From positions 248,001-312,000 of the forward strand of contig CAWJLS010000007.1 in assembly GCA_963843755.1 (NCBI GenBank): 64,000 nucleotides of DNA. Reading direction: 5' to 3'. The notes under the pieces were generated by a model. The model was not told where the DNA came from. It did not search any database and saw only the letters and a list, made by a program, of their open reading frames with translations. This DNA comes from CAWJLS01 sp963843755. GTDB taxonomy: Bacteria > Acidobacteriota > Thermoanaerobaculia > Multivoradales > DATKCC01. Position 1 is the stretch's first letter; each line of letters opens with the position of its first letter. The translations under genes and the position numbers were made by a program. Shown piece by piece: positions 8,954 through 17,490 of the stretch.

Positions 8954-10918
8954 ATGACTCAGGCTCCGCTCGCCTCCCGCTTCGCCCGCCGCGCTCCGCT
9001 CCTGTCGATCCTGATCGCCGTGCTGCTCCTCGGCCTCGCCGGGGGGCCGGCAGCGGCCGCGAAGAGCAAGAAGGTGCCCGAGGCGCCCGAGATGAAAGCG
9101 GCCGCCGAGCCGGCGGTCGCGCCGGAGCTCTTCCAGGGCATGGCGTGGCGCAACGTCGGGCCGTTCCGCGGCGGCCGGGTGACGGCGGTGGCCGGCGTGG
9201 CCCAGGACCCCTACACCTACTACTTCGGCGCCACCGGCGGCGGCGTGTGGAAGACCGAAAACGCCGGCACCACCTGGGCCAACGTCTCCGACGGCTTCTT
9301 CGAGACCGGCACGGTCGGCGCCCTGGCGGTCGCCCCGTCCGACCCGAACGTGGTCTACGCCGGCATGGGGGAGGAGCCGGTGCGCGGCGTCACCACGGCG
9401 GCCGGTGACGGCGTCTACCGCTCGACCGACGCCGGCAAGAGCTGGACCCACGTCGGGCTCGAGGCGACCCGCCACATCTCGGCCATCGCCGTCCACCCGA
9501 AGAACCCCGACCTGGTCTACGTCGGCGCCCAGGGGAACCAGTACAAGGACACGCCGGAGCGCGGCGTCTACCGCTCGGCGGACGGCGGCGCCACCTGGAA
9601 GCTGGTGCTCCACGTCAGCGACGGCGCGGGCGTCAGCTCCCTGTCCATGGACCCGACCAACCCGCGCATCCTCTACGCCGCGTTCTGGGATCACCGCCGC
9701 AAGCCGTGGGTGATGCGCAGCGGCGGCCCCGACAGCGGCGTCTGGAAGACCACCGACGGCGGCGACACCTGGGAGCGGCTGGGGACGGAGAAAGGCCCGG
9801 AGGAGGGCGGCCTGCCGGCGCTCATGGGCAAGGTCGGCGTGGCGGTCTCGCCGGCCCGCCCCGAGCGGGTCTGGGCGATGGTCGAGGCGGACGACGGCGG
9901 CCTCTTCCGCTCCGACGACGGCGGCAAGAGCTGGCGCCGGGTCAACGACCAGCGGGTGCTGCGGGCCCGCGCCTGGTACTACACCCACGTCATCGCCGAC
10001 CCGACCGATCCGAACACGGTCTTCGTGCTCAACGCGCCGGCCATGCGGTCGATCGACGGCGGCCGGACCTTCTCGCGGGTGAACAGCCCCCACGGCGACA
10101 ACCACGCCCTGTGGGTCAACCCGCGCGACCACCGCTACATGGTCAACGGCAACGACGGCGGCGCCGCCGTCTCGCTCGACGGCGGGGCGACCTGGTCGAC
10201 CCAGGGCAACCAGCCGACCGCCCAGTTCTACCGCGTGGACGTCGATCACCAATTCCCCTACCACCTCTACGGCGGCCAGCAGGACAACACCACCGTCGAC
10301 ATCGCGAGCGCCGCTCCGGGCGGGATCGGCCGCCAGGACTGGCACCAGGTGGGCGGCTGCGAGAGCGCCCACGTGGCGTTCGACCCGGACGACCCGGTGC
10401 TGGTCTACGCCGGCTGCTACCAGGGCATGATCAGCGAGCACGACCAGCGCACCGGGCTCGAGCGCGACGTGGCGGCGATCCCGTTCCTGGGGCTCGGCAC
10501 CGATCCGAAGGACCAGCCCCACCGGTTCAACTGGAACGCACCGATCGAGGTCTCGCCCCAGGACCCGCGCGTCATCTACCACGGCGCGAACGTCCTGCTG
10601 CGCACCGACGACCGGGGGGTGACCTGGACCGAGATCAGCCCGGACCTGACCCGGAACGATCCGGACAAGCAGGGCCCGGGCGGTGAGCCGATCACCAACG
10701 AGAGCGCCGGCGGCGAGGTCTACGGCACGATCTTCGCCATCGCCCCGTCGCCCCACGACGCCGGCACCATCTGGGTCGGCTCGGACGACGGGCTGGTCCA
10801 CCTGACCCGCGACGGCGGCGCGAGCTGGAGCGACGTCACCCCGCCCGGCCTCGGCGAGGCCCAGGTCAACGCCATCGACGTCTCCCCCACGAGGCCGGGG
10901 CGGCCTACGTGGCGGTGA
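8954..10918 (+). CDS. BNR/Asp-box repeat (sortilin/VPS10-like) secreted protein, N-terminal part of frameshifted gene
   Basis: This is the first part of a large exported beta-propeller protein of the 'glycosyl hydrolase / WD40-YVTN-BNR-like' family common in Acidobacteriota. A signal peptide (hydrophobic core about residues 17-32, ending near AAAAKS) is followed by Asp-box repeats of the form (S/T)xDxGxxW: TENAGTTW, STDAGKSW, SADGGATW, TTDGGDTW, SDDGGKSW and DRGVTW. Start ATG 8954 follows CAGGGGG. After ...NAIDVSP the frame leaves the family sequence and stops at 10918. The expected continuation is found in another frame from base 10888 on, so one C appears to be missing from the C5 tract at 10884-10888. 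Function in the family is unproven. Confidence 0.82.
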   Translation: MTQAPLASRFARRAPLLSILIAVLLLGLAGGPAAAAKSKKVPEAPEMKAAAEPAVAPELFQGMAWRNVGPFRGGRVTAVAGVAQDPYTYYFGATGGGVWKTENAGTTWANVSDGFFETGTVGALAVAPSDPNVVYAGMGEEPVRGVTTAAGDGVYRSTDAGKSWTHVGLEATRHISAIAVHPKNPDLVYVGAQGNQYKDTPERGVYRSADGGATWKLVLHVSDGAGVSSLSMDPTNPRILYAAFWDHRRKPWVMRSGGPDSGVWKTTDGGDTWERLGTEKGPEEGGLPALMGKVGVAVSPARPERVWAMVEADDGGLFRSDDGGKSWRRVNDQRVLRARAWYYTHVIADPTDPNTVFVLNAPAMRSIDGGRTFSRVNSPHGDNHALWVNPRDHRYMVNGNDGGAAVSLDGGATWSTQGNQPTAQFYRVDVDHQFPYHLYGGQQDNTTVDIASAAPGGIGRQDWHQVGGCESAHVAFDPDDPVLVYAGCYQGMISEHDQRTGLERDVAAIPFLGLGTDPKDQPHRFNWNAPIEVSPQDPRVIYHGANVLLRTDDRGVTWTEISPDLTRNDPDKQGPGGEPITNESAGGEVYGTIFAIAPSPHDAGTIWVGSDDGLVHLTRDGGASWSDVTPPGLGEAQVNAIDVSPTRPGRPTWR

Positions 10919-12579
10919 CCCGCTACAAGCTCGGCGACGACACGCCGCTCGCCTTCAAGACCGCCGACTACGGCGCCCACTGGACCCGGATCACCGGCGG
11001 AATCGACGACGGCGATTGGGTGCGGGTGGTGCGGGAAGACCCGGTGCGCCGCGGCCTGCTCTACGCCGGCACCGAGGGCGGGCCCTACGTCTCGTTCGAC
11101 GACGGCGGCTCCTGGCAGCCGCTCCAGCTCAACCTGCCGGTGGTGCCCGTGACCGATCTCGAGGTGGCCGGCGACGACCTGGTGGCGGCGACCCAGGGGC
11201 GGGCGTTCTGGATCCTGGACGACCTGTCGCCGCTTCGCCAGATCGGCGCCCAGCTCGGGGACCAGCAGAAGGAAGGGCCGGCCGGAGCCGACCTCTACCT
11301 CTACCAACCGGTCGACGCCGTGCGGGCGCAGTTCGGCGGCCGTCCGGGCGGCGGAGTCGAGGGGCAGAACCCGCCGGGGGGCGCGGTGATCGACTACGTG
11401 CTCTCCGAGGAACTGGCCGGGAAGCTGGCGGCGAAGCCGGCCGGGTCTTCTGAGCAGGCCGACCAGGGCGAGGATGGAGACCAGGCCGAGGGCGGCGCAG
11501 GGGACGAGGAGGGGAGTGCCGGCAAGGCCATGATGGGCAGCGAGAGCGAGGCGGCCCCGTCGGACGCGATGGCGGATGAGAAGGGCGGCGGGGAGAAGCC
11601 GCCCGAGCTGAAGCTCGAGATTCTCGACGCCGACGGCAAGGTGGTCCGCTCCTACAGCAGCCGGCCGAAGAAGGGGCCGGGCGGGGGAGGCGGAGGCGAG
11701 GAGTCGTTCTTCGGCCCCCGCGGTCCGCGGGCCCTGCCGACCAAGGCGGGCATGAACCGCTTCGTCTGGGACCTCGGCAGCGAAGACGCGACCGAGGTGC
11801 CGGGGCTGGTCACCTTCGGCGGTCTCGGCGGCATCCGGATGCCCCCGGGCACCTACACCGTGCGGCTGAGCGCCGGCGACCGCGAGGTGACCCGGCCGCT
11901 CGAGCTGGTCGAAGACCCGCGCATCGACCGCAGCGGCCTCGCCGGGGACACGTCGTACGCCGAGCAGCAGGCCCTGCTGGCCGACGTCCACGACCTGATC
12001 GACGCCCTCGACGACGGCGTGCTCCAGGAGCGCCGCGTGCGGCAGCAGGTCGAGCAGGAGATCGCCCGCGCCAAGGATCTGAGCGCCACCGGCACGAACG
12101 AGGAGGCCGGCAAGGCGATCTCCAAGGCCGGCGAGGCGCTGGTCAAAGACCTCGAGGACTGGGAGAAGACGGTCGTCCAGGTCAAGACCACCAACTTCCA
12201 GGACATCATCAACTACCCCAACCGCCTCAACGGCCAGATCGTCTACCTGTTCAGCTCGATCGACGGCTCCGGCCCGCCGGTCTCGGCCGGCGCCAAGGTC
12301 CGCTTCGGCCAGCTCCGCGACCAGTGGGCCGAGCGCAAGCAGGCCTTAGACGAGCTGCTCGGCGCGCGGGTCACCGAGCTCAACGACCTCGTCAGCCAGC
12401 ACCAGGTGCCGGCGGTCGTGGTCCCGCCGACCGACGACGAGCGCAAGGCGGCCGAGGAGAAGAAGGGGGCCGCGGAGATGGAGCCGGCACCCGCACAGGA
12501 CGAGGCCGGGGAGGCCGGCGCGGCGGGGGAAGGCGGTGAAGGCGGAGAGGGCGACTGGCGCACGGAGGCCTGGAGGTAG
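10909..12579 (+). CDS. BNR/Asp-box repeat secreted protein, C-terminal part of frameshifted gene
   Basis: This continues the preceding propeller protein in another frame. Family-like coding begins at base 10888 (HEAGAAYVAVTRYK), so GTG 10909 is only the first formal start, not a likely real one. It contains the last propeller repeats (TADYGAHW), a charged Gly/Glu-rich linker (about residues 180-260), a beta-sandwich with FVWDLGSEDA that resembles the usual C-terminal Ig-like region, and a helical tail ending in a low-complexity Glu/Ala/Gly stretch. It has no signal peptide of its own. With one inserted base upstream the two parts give a single protein of about 1,200 residues, the normal length for the family. 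Confidence 0.75.
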   Translation: MAVTRYKLGDDTPLAFKTADYGAHWTRITGGIDDGDWVRVVREDPVRRGLLYAGTEGGPYVSFDDGGSWQPLQLNLPVVPVTDLEVAGDDLVAATQGRAFWILDDLSPLRQIGAQLGDQQKEGPAGADLYLYQPVDAVRAQFGGRPGGGVEGQNPPGGAVIDYVLSEELAGKLAAKPAGSSEQADQGEDGDQAEGGAGDEEGSAGKAMMGSESEAAPSDAMADEKGGGEKPPELKLEILDADGKVVRSYSSRPKKGPGGGGGGEESFFGPRGPRALPTKAGMNRFVWDLGSEDATEVPGLVTFGGLGGIRMPPGTYTVRLSAGDREVTRPLELVEDPRIDRSGLAGDTSYAEQQALLADVHDLIDALDDGVLQERRVRQQVEQEIARAKDLSATGTNEEAGKAISKAGEALVKDLEDWEKTVVQVKTTNFQDIINYPNRLNGQIVYLFSSIDGSGPPVSAGAKVRFGQLRDQWAERKQALDELLGARVTELNDLVSQHQVPAVVVPPTDDERKAAEEKKGAAEMEPAPAQDEAGEAGAAGEGGEGGEGDWRTEAWR

Positions 12580-12596
12580 AGGGGAGGGGGCCGTCG

Positions 12597-12800
12597 GAAG
12601 GCGTCGCCGACGGCAACCCCCGCCGCCCCATCGAAGCGCGCTACCCCAGCCGCGACGCCTACCTCGGCCGCTAGGCCACCTACGCCGCCACCCTCGCCCG
12701 CCGGCGCGACCTCCTGGACGAGAACCTGCCGGAGCTGATCGAGCGGGCGGAGCGGCTGTGGAGCTTGGTGGTGGGTGAGGGGCGAGCCATCGGCCCCTGA
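12597..12800 (+). pseudogene. Remnant of an alpha/beta-hydrolase-domain gene, C-terminal end only
   Basis: One frame from 12597 to the TGA at 12798-12800 reads DGNPRRPIEARYPSRDAYLGR, a TAG stop at 12672-12674, then a helix ending LDENLPELIERAERLW. This resembles the C-terminal tail of Abhydrolase_10-type secreted hydrolases, which end with a DGNPRPSIxERYxSRxxYL helix and a VERAxxxW segment. No start codon, no catalytic part and an internal stop mark it as a decayed leftover. The family assignment rests on memory of this tail pattern only. Confidence 0.4.
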
Positions 12801-12917
12801 GGAGCGCTCCGCTCCGATCACCCCTCCGTCTCCCGGGTCTTCGCTGCGTCGTCAGCGTTCTCCGAAAAGTCCGAAACTGAGCGTTCGGGTCCGTCCTATA
12901 AGCGGAGAGCGGCTCCG

Positions 12918-12949
12918 TTGACGGATGGCAATTACTCGAATCTCATAAA
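12918..12949 (+). promoter_or_regulatory. Candidate promoter for the CHAT-domain gene
   Basis: The 12801-13027 interval has no gene. It becomes unusually AT-rich just before the CHAT gene and holds a TTGACG (12918-12923). About 20 bp further is CATAAA (12944-12949), a poor -10 at long spacing. The evidence is weak; the AT-rich leader itself is the main observation. Confidence 0.25.
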
Positions 12950-13027
12950 CCTATGGTAGAAGATCTCCAAAATCATCTTCCACGGGGGAGGTCTTTTGCT
13001 CCAGAGGCAGTCGATCCAGGGGGGGCG

Positions 13028-16000
13028 ATGAACGCGCGCTCGGGACGACGAATCGCGTCGATGGCGGTGATCTTGGTTCTGGCCGGCTCGGCGTTCTACC
13101 TGTGGAAGGCCAGCCGCCTGTTTGCGGCCAGAGACCCCTCGCTTGCCGACATCCTTCGCGAGAAGCCCACCCGTCCGGTGGAGGGCCGTCTCTCGGGTGG
13201 CTTCGAGTACGCCCCGTTCGATCCGCAGAGCCGCCCGCATCTCGACCCTTCGGAGTACTTCGCTCTGTTCGAGACGGAGACCCGAGTCTATCGGGGCACG
13301 TCGGAGCTTCGGCACGGCCGGTCCAGAGTCTCCGGCAAGCTCTACCTGATCGAGGGGAAGCCGGACAAGGCGGTCGAGACCTACTCGATGCTGGAGAGCG
13401 AGGATCCGGAGCCAGCCGACCTGAGTGACCTCGCCGCCGCCTACCTCGACCAGGCCCGGTCGGCAGGAACACCGGCGGACCTGGTGCGGGCACTCGACGC
13501 GGCGGATCGAGCGCTCGCGATCGACCCGGAGTACCCCGAAGCCCTGTTCAACCGAGCGGTGGCGCTCGAGGCTCTCGACTTGCGCTCGGCGGCGCTCTCG
13601 GCCTGGGACCAGGTGATTTCCGTCGAACCGGCCGCCAGCGGGTGGGGTGAGGAGGCGCGAGAGCGGGAAGCTGCCCTGTCCATGCCGGAGCCGCGAGCCG
13701 GTTGGGAGAGCGCCCGGGATCGCCTGCTCGACCGGGCGCGGGCGCGGGACGAGGACGGAGTCCTGGCCCTGGTGCGCGAGAACACACTCGCCGTCCGGGA
13801 ATTGCTCGAGAGCGATCTCCCGCGGCAGTGGGCCGAAGACCGTCTGTCCGGCCGTCTCCAGGAGGCGGCAGCCGTCGCCTCGGACGGTCTCTTCGTGGCC
13901 CGCGTGCTCGAGGCGCTCGGAGGCGATCGTCTTCCTCGCGAGACCTTCGACCTGCTCGCTCGGGGGACTGCCGATGAAGCCGGAGCTCCCCCCGATCCCG
14001 ACCGGATCGACGACCTCGTCCAGGGGCATCTCGCGTACGCCGCGGGGATGAAGAGCTACGGCGCCGGCGCGATCTCCGACGCTGCGGGAAGCTTCGAGGT
14101 GGCTGAGCGTCGGCTCAGTGCCGCGGGCAGCCCTACCGCCCTCTGGGCAACTTTCCAGCGCGCACGGTGCGCCTTCGTCGAGAACGACTACCCCCGAACC
14201 CTGGAGATCTTGGAGCCGCTCCTCGCACGAGCGCGGGATGCGACCTACCCGAACCTCGCCGCCCGGACGCTCTGGGTGATCGGGCTGACGCATGTCGTGA
14301 CCGGGCGGATCGAGGAGGCGTTGGACGAGTACAAGGCGTCGCTCGATCTCTTCGAGATCACCGGCGAGCAGGAGAGCGCCGCCTCCATGCACTCGCTCCT
14401 GGCGGACGCCTACGGAGTGGCCGGCCGGGACGACGACGCGTGGCGTCATCGGATCGACGCACTGGACGCTCTGCCTCTGCTCCGGGCCTCCGGGCGGCGC
14501 ACCGTGGTGTTCATGGATACGACCCTCGCGGTCGTCGCGATGGGATTCCCGGCAGAGGCGGCGAGGATCATCGACGAGGAGATCGAGGAGCTCGATCCGT
14601 CGACCGATGCGGTTTCCCTGGCCATCGCGCTACAGGTCCGTGCAGCAGCCGAGGTGGCGGCACAGGAGGACGATCGTGCCCTCGCCACGCTCGCCCAGGC
14701 GTCAGACCTCATCGCCGGCTCCGATCCGGGAGTCTGGAAGGCGATCACGGGCGACCTGCTGCAGCTTCGGGGCTGGGTGGCTCGGACCTCGGATCCGGAG
14801 AGCGCACTCGCCGACCTGACAGACGCGGTCGAGCTGTTCCGGGAGACCGACTACCACCTCCGCGCTTCCGATCTCTACCGCCGGCGGGCTCTGGTCCGGG
14901 AGACGCTCGGAGACATGGGCGGAGCGGAGAGGGACCTCGAGGCAGGAATCGCCGAGCGAGAGGCGCAACGGACGGCGATCGTCGACCCCGCGCTGAGGAT
15001 CGGCCATTTCGCCGGAACCCTCGACGTTTACGACGAGGCGATCCGGCTCGCGGCAGATACAGGGCACACGGCGGAGGCGCTCGATCTCACGGAGCGGTCC
15101 CGGGGGCGAGACCTGATCGAGCGCCTACGCTTGGTTCGTCGCGGAGACGGCGAAGCCTCACTGCCGAGGATCCTACGGGCGGTCGATGTGTCCCGGCGCC
15201 TCGGTTCCGGTACGGCGCTCGTCGAGTGTCACGTCCTCGACGACCGGACACTCCTCTGGTGGATCGATCGGGATGGCGTTCGTTTCGCCACGCTGGACCA
15301 GGGAAGGGAACGTCTCGCCGGCCGGACGGACGCTCTCGACCAGACCCTGGGCGGCAGGGACCCCGAAGCGTTGCGCGCCCAGCTCCGCAGTCTCTCCGCG
15401 GACCTGCTCGGGCCGTTTCGCGACGCTCTCGACCGGGCTGAGCGGATCGTTTTCATTCCGGATGGCCCGCTATGGAACGTCCCCTTCGCCGCCCTGATCG
15501 ACCCGGCTACCGGCGAGTACCTGATCCGTCGGGTCGCGGTCTCCCTGGCTCCGAGCGCGTCCATTGCCCTGGCTCCCCATCCGGTGACCCGGTCGAAAGG
15601 CGCCCTCATCTTGGGCAACCCGACGCTCTCGGCCGATGCCGAACGGGAGCTCCAGCGCCTTCAAGGCGCCGAGCAGGAAGCGAACGAGCTCGGGACGCTT
15701 TACCGCGTCTCGCCGCTGATCGGACCGGAGGCGACGGTGGAGGCTTTGACCCGCGGGTTCTCCGGCTCCTCCGTGGTCCACATCGGCGCCCATGCCGAGG
15801 TCAACGTGCGCAACCCGCTGCTCTCGTCCCTCCTGCTGGCTCCCACCGCCACCAACCCCTCCGGGCGGCTCTATGCCCATCAGATCCTCGACCGCCGGCT
15901 CGGCGGCCCCGAGGTGATCGTGCTCGCCGCCTGTTCGACCGCCGCCGGAAAGCCTCCGCCCGGAGAGGGCGTCGCCGGATTCGTTCGCGCGTTCCTGGCG

Positions 16001-16213
16001 GCTGGCGTGCCGGCGGTCATCGCCAGCCGCTGGCTGGTCGACGACCGTCTGAACGAAACGCTCTTCCTGGAGCTTCACCGTCAGCTCCTCGCGGGGAAGG
16101 CCCCCGCCGAGGCCCTCCGGCGAGCCCAACTCGCCGCCCTCGACGGCAGCAACGAAGAGCTCCATCCACCCGCGGTCTGGGCCGCGTTCAACGTCTACGG
16201 CTCGGGGCGCTGA
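13028..16213 (+). CDS. Membrane-anchored TPR protein with C-terminal CHAT (caspase-like) domain
   Basis: This 1,061-residue protein begins with an N-terminal anchor helix (about residues 10-28), continues with a long alpha-helical TPR solenoid (about 95-640, for example the ALAIDPEYPEALFNRAVALE repeat), and ends with a CHAT domain (about 710-1060). CHAT domains are caspase/separase-like cysteine peptidases; the expected dyad is present as His922 (HIGAHAE) and Cys969 (LAACST). ATG 13028 follows a GGGGGG SD and gives a clean signal anchor; the longer start at 12953 has no SD. TPR-CHAT proteins act as proteases or scaffolds in stress and defence circuits. The next gene starts 18 bp downstream and is the likely partner or substrate. 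Confidence 0.88.
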   Translation: MNARSGRRIASMAVILVLAGSAFYLWKASRLFAARDPSLADILREKPTRPVEGRLSGGFEYAPFDPQSRPHLDPSEYFALFETETRVYRGTSELRHGRSRVSGKLYLIEGKPDKAVETYSMLESEDPEPADLSDLAAAYLDQARSAGTPADLVRALDAADRALAIDPEYPEALFNRAVALEALDLRSAALSAWDQVISVEPAASGWGEEAREREAALSMPEPRAGWESARDRLLDRARARDEDGVLALVRENTLAVRELLESDLPRQWAEDRLSGRLQEAAAVASDGLFVARVLEALGGDRLPRETFDLLARGTADEAGAPPDPDRIDDLVQGHLAYAAGMKSYGAGAISDAAGSFEVAERRLSAAGSPTALWATFQRARCAFVENDYPRTLEILEPLLARARDATYPNLAARTLWVIGLTHVVTGRIEEALDEYKASLDLFEITGEQESAASMHSLLADAYGVAGRDDDAWRHRIDALDALPLLRASGRRTVVFMDTTLAVVAMGFPAEAARIIDEEIEELDPSTDAVSLAIALQVRAAAEVAAQEDDRALATLAQASDLIAGSDPGVWKAITGDLLQLRGWVARTSDPESALADLTDAVELFRETDYHLRASDLYRRRALVRETLGDMGGAERDLEAGIAEREAQRTAIVDPALRIGHFAGTLDVYDEAIRLAADTGHTAEALDLTERSRGRDLIERLRLVRRGDGEASLPRILRAVDVSRRLGSGTALVECHVLDDRTLLWWIDRDGVRFATLDQGRERLAGRTDALDQTLGGRDPEALRAQLRSLSADLLGPFRDALDRAERIVFIPDGPLWNVPFAALIDPATGEYLIRRVAVSLAPSASIALAPHPVTRSKGALILGNPTLSADAERELQRLQGAEQEANELGTLYRVSPLIGPEATVEALTRGFSGSSVVHIGAHAEVNVRNPLLSSLLLAPTATNPSGRLYAHQILDRRLGGPEVIVLAACSTAAGKPPPGEGVAGFVRAFLAAGVPAVIASRWLVDDRLNETLFLELHRQLLAGKAPAEALRRAQLAALDGSNEELHPPAVWAAFNVYGSGR

Positions 16214-16231
16214 GACTGAGGAGATCGACCG

Positions 16232-17407
16232 ATGGCATTTACACTGAAGATCCATTTCGTTGGTCTAATTGCATGGGTATTCAAACGGGCGGGTGGTCAG
16301 TATTCTGATGGGCGTGCGCTTCTCTTGAAAGTCGACGACGAACAGCCATACACCCTAAGCAACGGCCTCCCGATGAAGTCACATTACCCAGGACTTCTCT
16401 TTGGCGCCAAGAGTGTGAAGGAGAATCCTTTTCCTGCACCCTCCTACGAATTCCTGAAATCGGTTGATCTCCACTTGTGGAGGTCGGGTCAGAAACCGCC
16501 GTTGGGCACCACAGAGTGGGGTGCGATTGACCTTAAACGTCAAAGAGTTTGGCTTGAGCTTCCAGGCGTTGGCGAGCGCAAGGTAGAACCGGATACGGGG
16601 CATCGGCCTACTGGCGGAACGGGTCGCCAGCCTCTACCTGATGGACCGACGATGCGGAGCGATGTGTCATTTCTGACCAGCATGAACGAGTTGTGTGTGG
16701 ACTCGATGACTGGAAACGATGACCATCTACAGGCAGTGCCAATCGTCGACCAGGCTTGCTTTGAGGCTGGACCTGGTACTTTTCACAAATGGGTTGCGGC
16801 AGCGTTCGAGGTTCCTTGCGGACACTTGACTGTTCAGCGCCTTGGGGAGATTCCAGGGTCCAAGAAGGCGCCTGGTGAGCCGCTCTCTGGGCCTCCAAGT
16901 CCGGTAATTCCCGCCTGCACCTTCAAACCAAAGGAATCGAACGGCCCCCATCCCACTTTGACCCAGGCGGTCGCCGATCACATGTTCTTGACGATTCCCT
17001 CGGTTCAAAGCGACTGCCTGAAGGTACATGTCGAATCCGAGAACGATCCGCATGGGGAGATTCTGGAACTGGAACCAATGGATGGAGTCTTGGGTGAAGA
17101 TCCTGCGATCCTGCTCTTTGTATCGAATCGTCCCCATGCCCTTTCGCCGGGTGAGTTCGACGGACGGGCCCCAGCTTGGCATTTCGAAGCATATTACGAG
17201 CTTTCGGAGCATCCAGTCCGAAAGGGGTGGAGGCCGATTCCCTATCCCGAAGAAGATGTGGTGTGCCCTTCCTCGTACAATGGGAGGTATCCGATTCAAG
17301 GATCGCTAGAAGGGGCCAAGCTCGAAGACGGGGAGATTCATCCAGCAGGTGCTGGCAGCGCCGGCCGCCCGATCTGCCCCCAGGTGACCTTCACCGCCTT
17401 GGAGTAG
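16232..17407 (+). CDS. Uncharacterised protein linked to the CHAT gene
   Basis: This is a 391-residue protein of unknown function. No signal peptide or clear membrane span is seen; the start reads FTLKIHFVGLIAWV, then a strand-rich region with LLLKV and a HYPGLLF motif. Several Cys (CFEAG, VPCGH, PACTF) do not form an obvious metal site. ATG 16232 has a GAGGAG SD and lies 18 bp after the CHAT stop, so the two are probably co-transcribed. Codon and base use are clearly more AT-rich than every neighbour, with many A/T-ending codons, which suggests recent acquisition. An effector, substrate or sensor of the CHAT protein is possible, but no family is recognised with confidence. Confidence 0.75.
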   Translation: MAFTLKIHFVGLIAWVFKRAGGQYSDGRALLLKVDDEQPYTLSNGLPMKSHYPGLLFGAKSVKENPFPAPSYEFLKSVDLHLWRSGQKPPLGTTEWGAIDLKRQRVWLELPGVGERKVEPDTGHRPTGGTGRQPLPDGPTMRSDVSFLTSMNELCVDSMTGNDDHLQAVPIVDQACFEAGPGTFHKWVAAAFEVPCGHLTVQRLGEIPGSKKAPGEPLSGPPSPVIPACTFKPKESNGPHPTLTQAVADHMFLTIPSVQSDCLKVHVESENDPHGEILELEPMDGVLGEDPAILLFVSNRPHALSPGEFDGRAPAWHFEAYYELSEHPVRKGWRPIPYPEEDVVCPSSYNGRYPIQGSLEGAKLEDGEIHPAGAGSAGRPICPQVTFTALE

Positions 17408-17441
17408 CTCCCCCACTTCTTCCGCCTCGTCCCCTGCTACG

Positions 17442-17483
17442 ATCCTCCACGCCCCCACCCTGAACCCCGGGGGCGTGGAGGAT
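17442..17483 (+). promoter_or_regulatory. Perfect 15-bp hairpin covering the argG ribosome-binding site
   Basis: ATCCTCCACGCCCCC (17442-17456) pairs perfectly with GGGGGCGTGGAGGAT (17469-17483), leaving a 12-nt loop. The argG SD (GGAGGA, 17477-17482) lies inside the 3' arm, 8 nt before ATG 17491. In mRNA the stem would hide the SD. There is no U-tract after it, so it is not a standard intrinsic terminator, though it could still mark the end of the preceding transcript. Confidence 0.6.
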
Positions 17484-17490
17484 TGAGCCC

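Noticed and set aside
12953..13027. Upstream start for the CHAT gene adding 25 residues
   Set aside because: There is no SD before ATG 12953, and the added residues would come before the anchor helix; ATG 13028 has a G-rich SD.
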